A stretch of 64,000 nt of DNA from Panopea generosa (GCA_029582155.1 CM055901.1:24585657-24649656), one strand, 5' to 3'. Shown: positions 24,237-37,604, numbered from the stretch's first letter. Program-made: numbers and translations. The notes: generated by a model not told the origin, from the sequence alone.

Positions 24237-25145
24237 AAAGTTGGCAAAGTAAATATAATTATTTCAATAGCGAAAAATTCGAGTATACATACGTTTTTAC
24301 GAAGATGGCAATTGCGGGGAATGAAGGTGCAAGTTGTTAAGATGCACTATTTGAGTAAATCGACACATTGATTGGAAAAAAAGTAAAAACAACCGCTCGC
24401 TGGTTCTTTATTTATTGTGTGTTTTACGTTTGATAGCCCGTTTGTTCGGAGTTCTAACCTTTTACGAGTTTCTGTTAACAAAGACACTGAGGTTGAATGT
24501 TGACGTTTAAAAAAATAAATGTTTCAGTTCGTAAAAAGCATATTTTTAAACATTGAAATGAATAATGAAAAGGGTTTAAAATAAAGGACAATTTTGAAAA
24601 GCCACAACGACCTCCTTATCAAGAACGCCATGCTTTTGTCACGTGATCGTGACGTTACAATATGACAGCGCCCAGAGTCAACTTCTAACCATTATATTAG
24701 ATCACTCATGCGAACTAATAAAATTCTTTGTGAGAGCAAATAAACGCAACGGCTTTGAACATAGGTGCGTAGACCAAAATCTGAATTTAAAAATAAAATA
24801 TTTACGTGCCGGCTTTAATACTGATTAAACTGTTCGAATGGCTGACACAATAATTGATTTAAATGCCAAAAAATGTTTTAATATTTCAAAGAAGAAATAC
24901 AGACGAACGATTGATAGAAATAAGATATCGAACACAATTGAAAACCTTAACCCGTATAGCATAACTCTGTAGCCAAGAACGTATTTCAGAACTAGCAGAT
25001 ACAACTGACTCGTAATAACTTTCTTGCTATCCCGTGTCTAGACACATGTGTTTGAAACCTTTTAATACGAATATAATCCAACCAGTGGTGCCTGCAGACT
25101 GTTTATCACGACACTGTAACGGATTTTTTTTTGTAGAAATTTGGA
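24237..25145. other. AT-rich non-coding, nothing recognised
   Basis: No repeat or convincing coding frame seen. Confidence 0.5.
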
Positions 25146-25170
25146 GTTGGGGGAGGGGGGGGGGGGGGGG
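25146..25170. repeat. Poly-G run
   Basis: G5-A-G16 or more on the + strand, a possible G-quadruplex. Length may be unreliable in assembly. Confidence 0.9.
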
Positions 25171-25410
25171 ATTGAAGTTGTCTTGAATACTCTTGTGTTT
25201 TGGATATTTGCTGCAAGACCTCAATTTTTGTTTATCGCGAAATTTTATACGAGAACGGTGGGGTGTAAACATACAATAATTCAGATGAGACGTATTAAAG
25301 CTATAGCGCAGGGAAAGTCCGCATTCTCTGTTACGTTAAAGTTTTATGGAAGTTCCATTTTCATCAGCGATCCGAATACCTGTAACTATTCCTCTGAACT
25401 TTTGATATTG

Positions 25411-27172
25411 GTAGAACCAGGCTGCCAATGTCATTGTTTTCTAAACAAGTTAAAATAAAACTTACCGAGAACCAAGCTGCCAATGTCATTGTTTTCTAAA
25501 ACAAATTCAAATTCAAACTTACTGAGAACCAGGCTTTCAATGGCATTGTTTTCTTAACATAGTCATGTTAAAACTAACCGAGAACCAGGCTGCAAATTTC
25601 ATTGTTTTCTAAAACAGATTCAAATAAAAACTTACCAAGAACCAGACTGCAAATACTTTTGTTTTCTTAACAAATTCAAAAAAAAAAACTAACCAAGAAC
25701 CAGGCTGTCAATGCCATTTTTTACCGAATTACCGAGAACAAGACTGTTAATGGCTATCTTTTCTAAATATATTCAAATAAAAACTAACCGAGAACCAGAC
25801 TGCCAATGTCATTGTTTTCTAAAACAAATTCAAATTTAGACTTACCGAGAACCAGACTGTCAATAGCTATGTTTTCTAAATATATTCAAATAAAAACTAA
25901 CTGAGAACCAGACTGCAAATGCCATTGTTTTCTAAATATATTAAAAATAAAACTAACCGAGAAACAGACTGTCAATTGCATTGTCTTCTAAACAAATTCA
26001 AATTGAAACTAACTGAGAACCAGGCTGCAAATGTCATGGTTTTCTTAAACAAATTCAAATAAAAACTTACAGAGAACCAGGCTGTCAATGTCATTGTTTT
26101 CTAAAACAAATTCAAATTAAACATTACTGGGGACCAGACTGTTAATGGCTATGTTATCTAAATATATTCACATTAAGCTAACCGAGAACCAGGCTGCAAA
26201 TGCCATTGTTTTCTTAACAAATTCAAATAAAAACTTACCGAGAACCATGCTGCCAATGTCATTGTTTTCTAAAACAAATTCAAATTAAAACTTACTGGGG
26301 ACCAGACTGTCATTGGCTATGTTATCTAAATATATTCAAATTAAAACTAACCGAGAACCAGACTGCAAATGCCATTGTTTCTAAAAACAAATTTAAATTT
26401 AAACTTATCGAGAACCAGACTGTCAATAGCTATGTTTTCTAAATATATTCAAATTAAAACTTACTGAGGACCAGACTGTCAATGGCTATATTTTCTAAAT
26501 ATATTCAAAATAAAACTAACCGAGAACCAGGTTGCAAATGCCATTGTTTTCTAAATATATTCAAAATAAAACTAACCGAGAACCAGACTGCCAATGTCAT
26601 TGTTTTCTGAAACAAGTTCAAATAAAAACTTACTGAGAACCAGACTGTCAATTGCATTGTCTTCTAAACAAATTCAAATAGAAACTAACCGATGACCAGG
26701 CTGTAAATGCCTTTGTTTTCCAAACATTTTCAAATTGAAACTAACCGAGAACCAGGCTGCAAATGCCATTGTTTTTTTGACAAATTCAAATCAAAACTTA
26801 CTGAGAACCATGCTGTTAATGTCATGTTTTCTAAAACAAATTCAAATTAAAACTTACTGAGAACCAGGCTGTTAATGTCATTGTTTTCTAAAACAAATTT
26901 AAATTCAAACTTACCGAGAGCCAGGCTGTCAGTGGCATTGTTTTCTTAACAGATTCATATTAGAACTAACCGAGAAACAGACAGATTGTTTTCTAAAACA
27001 AATTTAAATAAAAACATACTGAGAACCGGCTGCCAATGTCATTGCTTTCTTAACAAATTAAAATAAAACTTACCGAGAACCAAGCTACCAATGTCATTGC
27101 TTTCTAAACAAATTGAAATAAAACTTACCGAGAACCAAGCTGCCAATGTCATTGTTTTCTAAAACGAATCAA
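25411..27172. repeat. 57-bp tandem array (about 30 copies) with splice-site-like motifs on the minus strand
   Basis: The + unit includes GAGAACCAGGCTGCCAATGT and CATTGTTTTCTAAAACAAAT. On the minus strand a good unit reads TTTGTTTTAG, then 30 bases ending GGTTCTCG, then GTAAGT. This is an acceptor, a mini-exon-like block and a donor, with 27 bases to the next acceptor. About half the units keep GTAAG; the others have GTTAG. Copies have drifted considerably, so the array is not very recent. Confidence 0.93.
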
Positions 27173-27944
27173 CTAATTGTAAGTTTGGGAATATACATGC
27201 ATTTGGAATGTATATACCGCAAATATAACACTGTTTGATTAATGTTTATTCAGGTTAAAACACACATATACAGTTTATATTAAATATACATATTCAGTTA
27301 CAAATAAAAAAGTAGATAAATTAGTTAAATGTTATTTTATAACTACCAACCATATTCTATGAAATCAATTAAATATTGCAACTTTTTAAATATAAAGAAT
27401 TACAGATTGCGATTTCAATATAACTGTTTTGGCAAAATCCAGTGTTAAATAGTTAATGCTCTATCACAATAAAACATTATATAGAAAACTACGGTAACTT
27501 AAATGAAATGAATGGAAAATCTCAACGAAGTATTCAAACACTTTAACCAATGTATCAGAGTAACTTTAATGATCACCTTTAATTTGCAAATTATTGTTGT
27601 CTGAACATTGTGAAGCAATATCTTTAACTAGAAGTCACATCTGTAATGTTAAAAAATATAATTTAATGTGTAAACATTGTTTTAAGAAAAATATACACAT
27701 TTAGCTGAGTAATACTAAACTAATATACATTGTCATTATATTCAAATCAGTTAAAAGAGAATTAAAGAAGTATGCCCGACCACTTTTTATTGACTTTTAT
27801 AAATAATTGATCATCTGGCGCACGCACGCAGGCACACATACACACAGTAGTTCGACAGTAATTTGCCAGTTATGACCATCTTGGCCTGTAATATCCGGAA
27901 AGTTACAGAAAAAAACCTATAGAAATGCAATAACATGTAATAGC
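27173..27944. other. AT-rich non-coding, nothing recognised
   Basis: A short (CACACA/CACGCA) stretch lies at 27820-27845. Nothing else is recognised. Confidence 0.5.
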
Positions 27945-28760
27945 TCGCCGGGACAAAGTCCAAGGAGAGCTATTGCCATGACCCCGGCGTCGTCGGCGTC
28001 GTCTGTAGACACCCAGGTTAAACTTTTGCGTTTAAGTGTCAGATATCTATGCAACCAATCTGGGTTCCATTTTTGCACAGTTATGGCCCTTTTTGGACTT
28101 TATTTTTCAGGTTAAATTTTTTTATCACGTAATATATTTATGCAACAACTCAATGGATATGAATAAAACTTCGCATGTGTGTTTACCATCATCAATTGAA
28201 CATTTTCACACATGAACCATAACTCTGGATTCCATTTTGGCAGAGTTGTGGTCCTTTCGGACTTAACTTTTCATCTGTAGACACCTAGGTTAAACTTATG
28301 CGTTTAGTTGCGTTTAAGTTTAAGATATCTATGCAACCACTGATTGAATAATAATGAAACTTCGCATGTGTGTTCACCATCATCAATGGATCACATAGAG
28401 ACAAGAACCGTAACTCTTGCTTGCATTTTGACAGAGAAATTGCCCTTTTGTCTTAATTTTTCAGGTTAAAGATTTTATTAGGTAAGATATTTATGCAACC
28501 ACTAATTGGATATGAATGACACTTTGCATGTGTGTTCACCATCGTCGATGGAGCACACGGAGACAAGAACCATAACTTGGGATTGCATTTTGGCAGAAAT
28601 ATGGCCCTTTGGATTTAATTTTTCGTCTGTAGACACCCAGGTTAAACTTTTGTGTTTAGTTGCGTTTAAGTTTTAATGTTTGCCTCCAATCTCAATCTTT
28701 GCTAGGGTGGTGAGTTTTATCACATCGGCAAGCTTTGTTGTCTTCTGGCAACTCTTGTTA
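27945..28760 (+). repeat. Dispersed mollusc-type repeat with three internal units
   Basis: It begins AGCTCGCCGGGACAAAGTCC and ends near GGCAACTCTTGTTA. Internal units start CTGTAGACACCCAGGTTAAA at about 28002, 28272 and 28626. CTTCGCATGTGTGTTYACCAT recurs at 28170, 28360 and, changed, 28522. No coding capacity. It resembles common bivalve dispersed repeats, but the family name is not certain. Confidence 0.6.
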
Positions 28761-28765
28761 TTAGA

Positions 28766-28945
28766 CGTTTGTCGACATCCAGTTGATGCTGATGTCCGCT
28801 TATTATCAGTAAAATAAGACTGACTTTTGCCAACATCAAGCTGATGCTGATGTCAACTTGTTATCAATAAAATATAACTGACTTTTTGCTGACGTCCAGC
28901 TGATGCTGATGTCAACTTATTATTAGTAAAATAAAACTGACTATA
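28766..28945. repeat. ~67-bp tandem repeat (2.5 copies)
   Basis: The phrase CAGCTGATGCTGATGTCAAC and the following AGTAAAATAARACTGACT recur three times with minor changes. Confidence 0.85.
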
Positions 28946-29989
28946 ACTGACTTGCATGTGGTTAAATGATTATGTGAGGACATTATTGGATAAAAATTCT
29001 AACAACACAGTTGAATTCTATTCATTTTCCTATATAAAATAATGTCTATGATTTCCACGGTAAAAAGATCCATATAGAATTGTTTTTAAAGTATTTTTTT
29101 CATAGCAGGAATGCATACTCACATTAAAATGCACACTTACTGGTAGGTTGACCAGACTGTTTTTAAAAAGAGGGTGCAGTGACACCCTAAGATTTTAAAA
29201 AAAAGAAATCCTCAAATGCTTATAAATGCATAATAAATTTATGTTGAAATCCTATTCAAGTCATTTTTAACACCAGTGATGTCTTATTGCAGTATCTGCT
29301 ATGTCAATTTTTGCTTTAACTATCTGCAGTAAGAAATCACAACCACTATGAATCATTTTGAAAATATTTTTTATGCGAAAGTATCGTGTTAGCGTGGCGT
29401 GGAAAAAAGGAGCGAAACTGTGTAGTGAAACGTAAGAACGAAAATCAAGTCGGCGACGGAACGACATTTTTTTCACATCAAGAGATGATGGTGAATAATG
29501 TATAATTAAAAATCCTACAAAAATTTTTCGCGTATGATAATGATTATTTGTATTCAGTTGAATACGACCTATAAATACTACTCCGGAATATGGAAAACCG
29601 GTCCAGTTTAACACGTGCCGATAGCCGGCATTTAGTATTTTCAAAATCGTTTTAACAATTGTATCGGCACATGACCACTATCTCATCATTAAATACAGAG
29701 AACGTTTCAAATGGTACTTTAGTAATTATATTCAAATATGAAAGTATCTTAAAGACTGTTACAGACAAATTGTGCATGAAAGTGAAATGATTTAAATGAC
29801 GGTTAGATTATACACTAGATTCAGTTCAAATAACTGGATATGGTGCCAAGTTGATATCGAATTCCATCGGATCAATGTACTGATTAATGTTTTTTTACCT
29901 TGTCTAGACGGATTTAATTTATAACACATGCTATGATTATAATGTTTTGCTTTGTTCTTATACACTGTACAAGAAGTGTCATTATTGTA
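28946..29989. other. Non-coding; possible very old relative of the 470-bp element at 29265-29660
   Basis: A minus-strand frame at 29267-29644 shares DFR-Y-type residues with that of the 470-bp family at 20161-20490, hinting at distant relationship. The rest is AT-rich and featureless. Confidence 0.3.
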
Positions 29990-32064
29990 ACCGATTATTC
30001 AGCTGCAGTATATGTTAAGTATTTGTTATATTCGACTGGTTGTTCAGCTGCAGTATATGACAGGTATTTGTTATATTCGACTGCTTGTTCAGCTGCAGTA
30101 TATGCCAGGTATTTGTTATATTCGACTGCTTGTTCAGCTGCAGTATATGCCAGGTATTTGTTATATTCGACTGCTTGTTCAGCTGCAGTATATGACAGGT
30201 ATTTGTTATATTCGACTGGTTGTTCAGCTGCAGTGTATGCCAAGTATTTGTTATATTCGACTGGTTGTTCAGCTGCAGTGTATGCCAAGTATTTGTTATA
30301 TTCGACTGGTTGTTCAGCTGCAGTATATGCCAGATATGTGTTATATTCGACTGGTTGTTCAGCTGCAGTGTATGCCAAGTATTTGTTATATTCGACTGGT
30401 TGTTCAGCTGCAGTATATGACAGGTATTTCTTATATTCGACTGGTTGTTCAGCTGCAGTATAAGCAAGGTATTTGTTATATTCGACTGATTGTTCAGCTG
30501 CAGTATATGCCAGGTATGTGTTATTTTTGACTGGTTGTTCAGCCGCAGTATATGCTAGGAATGTGTTATATTCGACTGGTTGTTCAGCTGCAGTATATGC
30601 CAGATATGTGTTATATTCGACTGGTTGTTCAGCTGCAGGATATGCCAGGTATTTTATATATTCGACTGGTTGTTCAGCTGCAGGATATGCCAGATATGTG
30701 TTATATTCGACTGGTTGTTCAGCTGCAGTATATGCCAGGTATTTGTTGTATTCGACTGGTTGTTCAGCTGCAGTATATGCCAGATGTGTTATATTCGATT
30801 GGTTGTTCAGCTGCAGTATAAGCCAGGTATTTGTTATATTCGACTTGGTGTTCAGCTGCAGTATATGCCAGGTATTTGTTATATTCGACTGCTTGTTCAG
30901 CTGCAGTATATGCCAGATGTGTTATATTCGGCTGGTTGTTCAGCTGCAGTATAAGCCAGGTATTTGTTATATTCGACTTGGTGTTCAGCTGCAGTATATG
31001 CCAGGTATTTGTTATACTCGACTGGTTGTTCAGTTGCAGTATATGCCAGGTATTTGTTATACTCGACTGGTTGTTCAGCTGCAGTATATACCAGGTATTT
31101 GTTACATTCGACCGGTTGTTCAGTTGCATTATATTCGACTGGTTGTTAGGCTGCAGTATATGTCAGGTATTTCTTTTATATTCAACTGGTTGTTAGGCTG
31201 CGGTAGATGTCGGGTATTTGTTATATTCGACTGGTTGTAAGGCTGCAGTATATGTCAGGTATTTTTTATATTCAACAGTTATTCAGCTGCAGTATATGTC
31301 GGGTATTTGTTATATTCGACTGATTTTACAGTTGCAGTATATGTCGGGTATTTATTCTATTTGACTGGTTGTTCAGCTGCAGTATATGTCGGGTGTTTGT
31401 TATATTCGACTGGTTGTCAAGCTGCAGTATATGCCAGGTATTTGTTATATTCGACTGGTTGTTCAGCTGCAGTATATATCGGGTATTTGTTATATTCGAC
31501 ATGTTGTTCATCTGCTGTATATGTCGGGTATTTGTAATATTCGACTGGTTTCTCAGCTGCAGTATATGTCGGGTATTTGGTATATTTACCGATTGTTCAG
31601 CTGCAGTATATGTCAGGTATTTGTTATATTCGACTGGTTGTCTAGCTGCAGTATATGTCGGGTATTTTTAATATTCGACTTGTTGTCTAGCTGCAGTAGA
31701 TGTCAGGTATTTGTTATATTCGACTGGTTGTCTAGCTGCAGTATATGTCGGGTATTTGTTATATTCGACTGGTTGTTTAGCTGCAGTATATGTCAGGTAT
31801 TTGTTATATTCGACTGCTTGTTCAGCTGCAGTATATGTCGGGTATTTGTTATATTCGACTGGTTGTTTAGCTGCAGTATATGTCAGGTATTTGTTATATT
31901 CGACTGGTTGTTTAGCTGCAGTATATGTCGGGTATTTGTTATATTCGACTGGTTGTCTAGCTGCAGTATATGTCGGGTATTTGTTATATTCGACTGGTTG
32001 TCTAGCTGCAGTATATGTCAGGTATTTGTTATATTCGACTGGTTGTTCAGCTGCAGTATAAGAT
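29990..32064. repeat. 45-bp tandem array (about 46 copies), two subfamilies
   Basis: The unit includes TTCAGCTGCAGTATATGCCA and GGTATTTGTTATATTCGACT. 45 bp is 15 codons, so several frames on both strands stay open (for example YSTGCSAAVYARYLL repeating on +). Units up to about 31130 mostly have GCCAGG with TTCAGCTG. Those after about 31150 have GTCGGG or GTCAGG with CTAGCTG or TTAGCTG, often alternating in 90-bp pairs. Confidence 0.96.
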
Positions 32065-32431
32065 ATATTGCCCTTCTTGAGTGTAAGAAAGGTTTGTAGC
32101 GAATCTTGACCGTATGTTCTTCTGCAGTTGATGGTAAATCCTGTGTTGATCTGCTGTGATTCATCTTGGATGTAAGACATGTACACATCAACTATATATG
32201 TTGTGGTATGCTTTGAAGCGACATGCTACATATAAATCAGCACACATCCCACTTGGGACGGTTCCCAGTGCAATGTTATCTTAATTAAATATAAATGAAA
32301 CACTACAAGCTAAGTCACCGTTGACAAAACACAACATCCGATATATCTTACATGTGCTACAGCACGGAACCATACTATTGCCATTAAATATAGATACCGT
32401 TGCGCAGTAACAACACACCATATTTGACTGT
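32065..32431. other. Non-coding, nothing recognised
   Basis: No repeat or coding signal seen. Confidence 0.5.
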
Positions 32432-32752
32432 CAGGGGCGTAGCTTGACTGAAAACGATGTTTAGGTACATTTGTAGGGGGTCCGGAACATGCTCCCCCGA
32501 AATTTATTTTACAGCTAGGCCGTCGTAAGTGCGTTTAGGCGTATATTTCTTATGTTTTAGGGGCTGGTTAGGCTTAATATAAATGTTGAATTCACTGTTT
32601 TATGACCAAATAAATTGATAAAATGATGTTCAATATTAATTTTGGATCATATTATATGATTTTTTGTTGCGAATTTATAGATGACCCCCGCTAGTGGTCC
32701 GATTTTTATGACATTTTTTGGCATTTTTATATTTTTCGATTTCTCAGAAAAT
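32432..32752 (+). mobile_element. hAT-like MITE, 3'-truncated copy
   Basis: It starts CAGGGGCGTAGCTTGACTGA. Its body (GCTAGGCCGTCGTAAGTGCG, GAATTCACTGTTTTAT, TTTCGATTTCTCAGAAAA) aligns with the copy at 34535. The right end with GCTACGCC is missing. Confidence 0.75.
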
Positions 32753-32891
32753 TATGTAACGGTTTAATTGCTCCAGATTGTGCAAACAGTATTTACCAGC
32801 GTCACTTAACGCGGTAGGGATATACATTCCTTGTTATTATTTGTTATGCTATAGTCTTTTACCAGGTAAGTTTTCTCTCTTCTTATTCTTC

Positions 32892-32922
<31 letters not shown>

Positions 32923-34534
32923 ACACTCCTTCTTAAATGATGACTGCGCCGGCGCAGTAAAATAGTATAGAATTGTCAGTTATGATCCTTGCAGTTTATA
33001 CTGTTGTAGTTGCTCAGAAATGACTTTAAAATATTAAAGAAATGAAATGATAAGGTTTGTGTCAGATGTAGCCTGGAAAACATACTTATATATAAGCATA
33101 CTGGTGGAAAGTGATTTATTAGATGTTACAATTTACAAACCGTACAACAAAACACATAATATAGGATAATATTCTGTTTTAACTAACTATTTTAACTATT
33201 TTAGAATGTTAAAAGATATTTCACAGTGCAGTCTCCAGGGTGATAACTTTTTGTATACATTTCAAAGAAGGTTAAATGCTGTATTTTAAAGATAGCTCAA
33301 TCTCCAAGATGCTCTACATAGATGTACCTGAAATTCAATCTCCAATTCAACATGTCCAAAATGATCTTAACAAAAAGTTCAGTCTTTTAAATTAAATAAT
33401 CATAGTGGTATTTGTATGAATAAAGCCTTCAAGTTCAATTACCTATTGGAAAAATTCGCCTAAAAGTATAAATTTGAAAGAAGAAAAAAAAAATTATATA
33501 TAAAGAGAAATGTTCAATCATCTCAAGGTGATCTATATACAACGGGGTCACTATAGGTTTCCATACCATTTTATACTCTTTAAATAACCCGGCATACAAG
33601 ATTGAAGCGAATATAACGATAATCAAGTATGTAAGGAAAGAATCAAGATAGCAAGAATGAAGTATGGAACGAAATTAAGTTAACAAGGTTAAAGTATTAA
33701 TTGAAAAAAAGATTACAAGAACCATGTACGTATGAAAAATAAACCAGGTTACAAAAATTGAGTATGATATAAGTAAGGAAACGAGATTGGAGTATAAAGT
33801 CAGCATGGAAAGAAGCAAAGATAAAAAGATTGGAGTAAGTATGGAAAGAATGTAGAAAAATTGGTTATAGATAACAAGAAACACAGTATGAGTATTGTGT
33901 GCTAGGATAGAAAATTGATAAAAGTCAACGGTAGTAGATGTTTAAAAATATTTAAGAAAATAAGGAAGGTGCTTAATCCTCCACGACCGGTGATTAAGCA
34001 ATTGTAGGAATGCAACCATGTTTTAGGTTAACCTCCTGTGCGGGGATTTTAAATATGGGCTATTGATCTAACTGGTAAACCGCTGGCAAATTCAGTAACG
34101 ACCGACGTATATATATATATATATATATATACACCTATGGTAAAACGTTTATCACGTAACAAACATTTACATAATATGAATATAAAGTGATAACATATTA
34201 TGTTTATTAAGTCAGTATATCAATGAATAAATGTTTTATCTTTTGTTTTATTTTCTGCACTTATAGTTTTACCATTATACCCATTTGTCTATATGCCTAT
34301 TTAAAGAAAAAGGGACATAATAAGTGTGTTCTTTTATTGAAATAGCTATTAATATAATTTATTATCCATTGCCAAGGGCACATTCGCGAGTATTGTTACG
34401 ACCACGGGTCATTTATAAACCGTATATACACATGTTTTATTGCCCGTTGTCAGATGGAATTTTTTCTTGCAAGTGTTATAATTGAAATCACGGAACTCAT
34501 TCAGCGTTGTTTGAGAATATATGCCGCTTAAGCG
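32753..34534. other. AT-rich non-coding with two microsatellites
   Basis: It holds (TA)n(CA)n at 32892-32922, (TA)n at 34109-34131 and a 14-bp palindrome CTGCGCCGGCGCAG at about 32943. No coding signal. Confidence 0.5.
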
Positions 34535-34892
34535 CAGGGGCACCGCATGGCTGAAAATGGTGTGTAGGCACAGTTGCAGGGGGATCTGAAACATGTTTCC
34601 CCGATTTTTTTTCCAGCTAGGCCGTCGTAAGTGCGTTAAAACGTATATTTCTTTCGTTTTAGGGCCTGGTTAGTCATAAAATTAACATTGAATTCACTGT
34701 TTTATATCCAAAATTGATAATATGATGTTAAATATTTGGATCATACATAATGTTTTTTTTTGTTGCGAATTTATAGTTTACCACCGCTAGCGATAAGCTT
34801 TTTATTACATCTTTATCATTTTTATGTTTTCGATTTCTCAGAAAAAAAGTGTAGGCAAGTGCCTATAGTGTCTATAGGAAGCTACGCCACTG
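34535..34892 (+). mobile_element. hAT-like MITE, full-length copy
   Basis: The left end CAGGGGCACCGCATGGCTGA and right end GAAGCTACGCCACTG form imperfect terminal inverted repeats of the CAGNGGCGTAGC type. The body matches the copy at 32432. No clear 8-bp target duplication. Confidence 0.75.
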
Positions 34893-35317
34893 ACCGAGAC
34901 ATCATTTGACGAACTCGTTTAATTTTTGCTATCTTTTTTTCAGTGAAAACTCCTTTGAAACCGTGTTTGTAATTCTCTAAAATATAAATAATTGATACAG
35001 ATTAACCACCGAACAATACCAATACTTTTACAGACGTTAGTTAAACATGTTTAATTGATGTTATACAACACTGATATCGATATGTAAACCTCTTATTGGC
35101 CAATTTTCTTTTGTTGTGTTATCTTCACATATTATATAGCTTATAGTTAAGCTTGTTTGTTGACATCTCAAAATATTGTATATGATCTTTATTGTAGAAA
35201 TGTTAAGCTTGTCTGTTGACATCTACTACAGATATTGTGTATGGAGAATATTGTGTGTTCCCAAAACAATTGTTAAGAAATAACTGCTTCCACCGGATTA
35301 CATTTCCACAGATTTCA
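34893..35317. other. AT-rich; 56-bp direct duplication at 35147-35225
   Basis: GTTAAGCTTGTYTGTTGACA occurs twice, 56 bp apart. Nothing else seen. Confidence 0.5.
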
Positions 35318-35722
35318 AGTATTTGATAATCTCGGTCAGTCTGCGCGGTCGTTCAGTTATTTGATAGTTTCAGTCAATCTGTCTGGTCGTTCAGTTATTT
35401 GATAGTCTCGGTCAGTCTATCCGGTCGTTCAGTTATTTGATAGTTTCAGTCAGTCTATTCGGTCGTTCAGTAATTTGATATTCTTGGTCAATCTCTCCGG
35501 TCGTTCAGTTATTTGATAGTTTCAGTCAATCTGTCTGGTCGTTCAGTTATTTGATAGTCTCGGTCAGTCTATCCGGTCGTTCAGTTATTTGATAGTTTCA
35601 GTCAGTCTATCCGGTCGTTCAGTAATTTGATATTCTTGGTCAATCTCTCCGGTCGTTCAGTTATTTGATAGTCTTGGTCAATCTGTCCGATCGTTCAGTT
35701 ATTTGATAGTCTCGGTCAATCT
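35318..35722. repeat. 38-bp tandem array (about 10.5 copies), 152-bp higher-order unit
   Basis: The unit includes GTCGTTCAGTTATTTGATAG and CTCGGTCAGTCTATCCG. A four-unit block beginning CAGTCAATCTGTCTGG at 35371 recurs at 35523, exactly 152 bp later. Confidence 0.92.
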
Positions 35723-35744
35723 TTCAAAAGATTTCAGAAATAAG

Positions 35745-35945
35745 GTTTTCATAATTAAATTTCCTAGCATCGTTTATGTATGTTAATTCACAATTCAAAC
35801 ATGACAATGCTTTAAAAATAGTTGAAATACACCTATAATGTCATTGAAATTACTAACATAGCATTTAAATAAGGAAAATGCCTTTTAGATAAAAAAAAAA
35901 AGAAACAATGAAAACAATGTGACCCCACAGCCTCCACGAAGCATT
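35745..35945 (+). mobile_element. Diverged fragment of the 470-bp TIR element (second half)
   Basis: AATTCACAATTCAAACATGA, CAATGCTTTAAAAATAGTTG, AAATAAGGAAAATGC and CCCCACRGCC...GAAGCA follow the order of the copies at 59809 and 60832. Confidence 0.65.
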
Positions 35946-36138
35946 TTCTATGTCCAATGGATATTGAATGTATGTGGTGTAACAAGAAACTGTCAGTCAT
36001 GACCGTATACAGATATTTGTCAGCAACATACTTTCAAATTAAGTTAGATACAGTGTCTTTATTTTCTTCTGTTGGAGATCAGTACATAATTTAAAATGAT
36101 ATTAACAATCAATTCGAATATATAAAGGTATCTTGAAA

Positions 36139-36160
36139 CGCACGCACGCACGCACGCACA
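36139..36160. repeat. (CACG)n microsatellite
   Basis: Five tandem CGCA units. Confidence 0.95.
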
Positions 36161-36214
36161 AATGTACACTGGAAATAGCCATAAACTGTAACATAAACTG
36201 GAGTCACACAGCTC

Positions 36215-36535
36215 AATATTGTCACTGTCTGCATGTATTGGCATGGAGATTTGAATGCATGCAGGAGTGTCACTGTCTGCATGCACTGACATGGAGATTT
36301 GAATGCATGTAGGTAGAACATTGCCACTGTCTGCAATCAATGGCACGGATATTTGACTTCATGCAGGTAGAACATTGTCACGGTCTGCATGAACTGGCAC
36401 GGAGATTTGAATGCATGCAGATAGAACATTGCCACTGTCTGCATGCGTTGGCATGGAGATTTGAATGCATGTAGGTAGAACATTGCCACTTTCTGCAGCA
36501 CTGGCATTGATATTTGAATACAAGCAGGTAGAACG
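36215..36535. repeat. 54-bp tandem array (6 copies)
   Basis: The unit includes GGCATGGAGATTTGAATGCA and AGAACATTGCCACTGTCTGC. Spacings of CAYGGAG are 48, 54, 54, 54 and about 53 bp. Confidence 0.9.
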
Positions 36536-37604
36536 TCACCAGCGAGTCAGATTTTATTTTGTGGTGTGTATAGATACACCCATAACTTTAGATGTAAATG
36601 CCTACGAGCAGTGAGTTTGCACGATATCGAGTATTTTGAGGTTCTGTGCGAAGCGGCAATTGGCTATTAGATGTACATGTCGGTTCGTGAAAACACAACC
36701 GCAAAAAAAACATCTAGTTGGTTGTCTTAGCGGAACTTCAAATTTGGAGGGACAAGTCATTTTGGGAAATTAAAAGACACTTAGTCTTTTGAAGAAATAG
36801 AAAAATACTACTTTAAACTTCCCCGTGCAAGTGTTTGTATTCTGTTTTAAATGATATTATGAAGGTCCGAGACCAAATTACCTCATTTAAGTTCAGAAAT
36901 ATACATTTATTGAAAGTTGTTTCAATTGTTCCAACTCGCGCATTAAGTAATACGTTACAACCAGTAATTTCCCAGTGGCATCAATATTTCACCAATTGAA
37001 ACGTTGTTTCTTAAACTAATGACACACAACTTTACGCATGCTGTTGTTGAGAATTCGGACATTTGATAGAAGTCAACATTTGCTTTCAATATGAAATAAT
37101 CAATATTTGTTTGAATGGGGTCCGTACATTTAATATGCGTACTTTTTTATGCCTTCAAACATTGATTAAGTTCAAACGCAATTTTATTCACATAAGTACT
37201 TATATTTAGCATACATTCAACAATAAAGCATAAAGTCATACGTTTAACGAATTATGTGAAAAGGATACAGAAAAAAAAGCTTTAGAAAGGGAAAAGAAAG
37301 AGACTTCACTGATTTTATCTTCTTTTAAAGGTTTTTACAGTAAAATATATGTCAAATTCTTTGACACTTTTATTTTAAAGCAGTCAAACTGACATATTTT
37401 AATTTAACAATGCACATACCTTTATGGTCCATTACATAGTTAATAATATCGCGATTAGACAAGGTGGTTTAAAACAAATGCATACCAAATAGTTTCCATA
37501 TTCTACGGTTAGTCTTGGTGAAAAAACTGTCTGCATGCATGTTAATATTACAAGCATCAATATGCCAAAAAATGATAAAAAAATCTACTCAAAATAAAAT
37601 TTAA
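36536..37604. other. AT-rich non-coding, nothing recognised
   Basis: No repeat or coding signal seen. Confidence 0.5.

Noticed and set aside
29933..32186. Repeat-encoded peptides with a 15-residue period on both strands
   Set aside because: 45 bp is a multiple of 3, so any stop-free unit yields this. Both strands and several frames are equally open.
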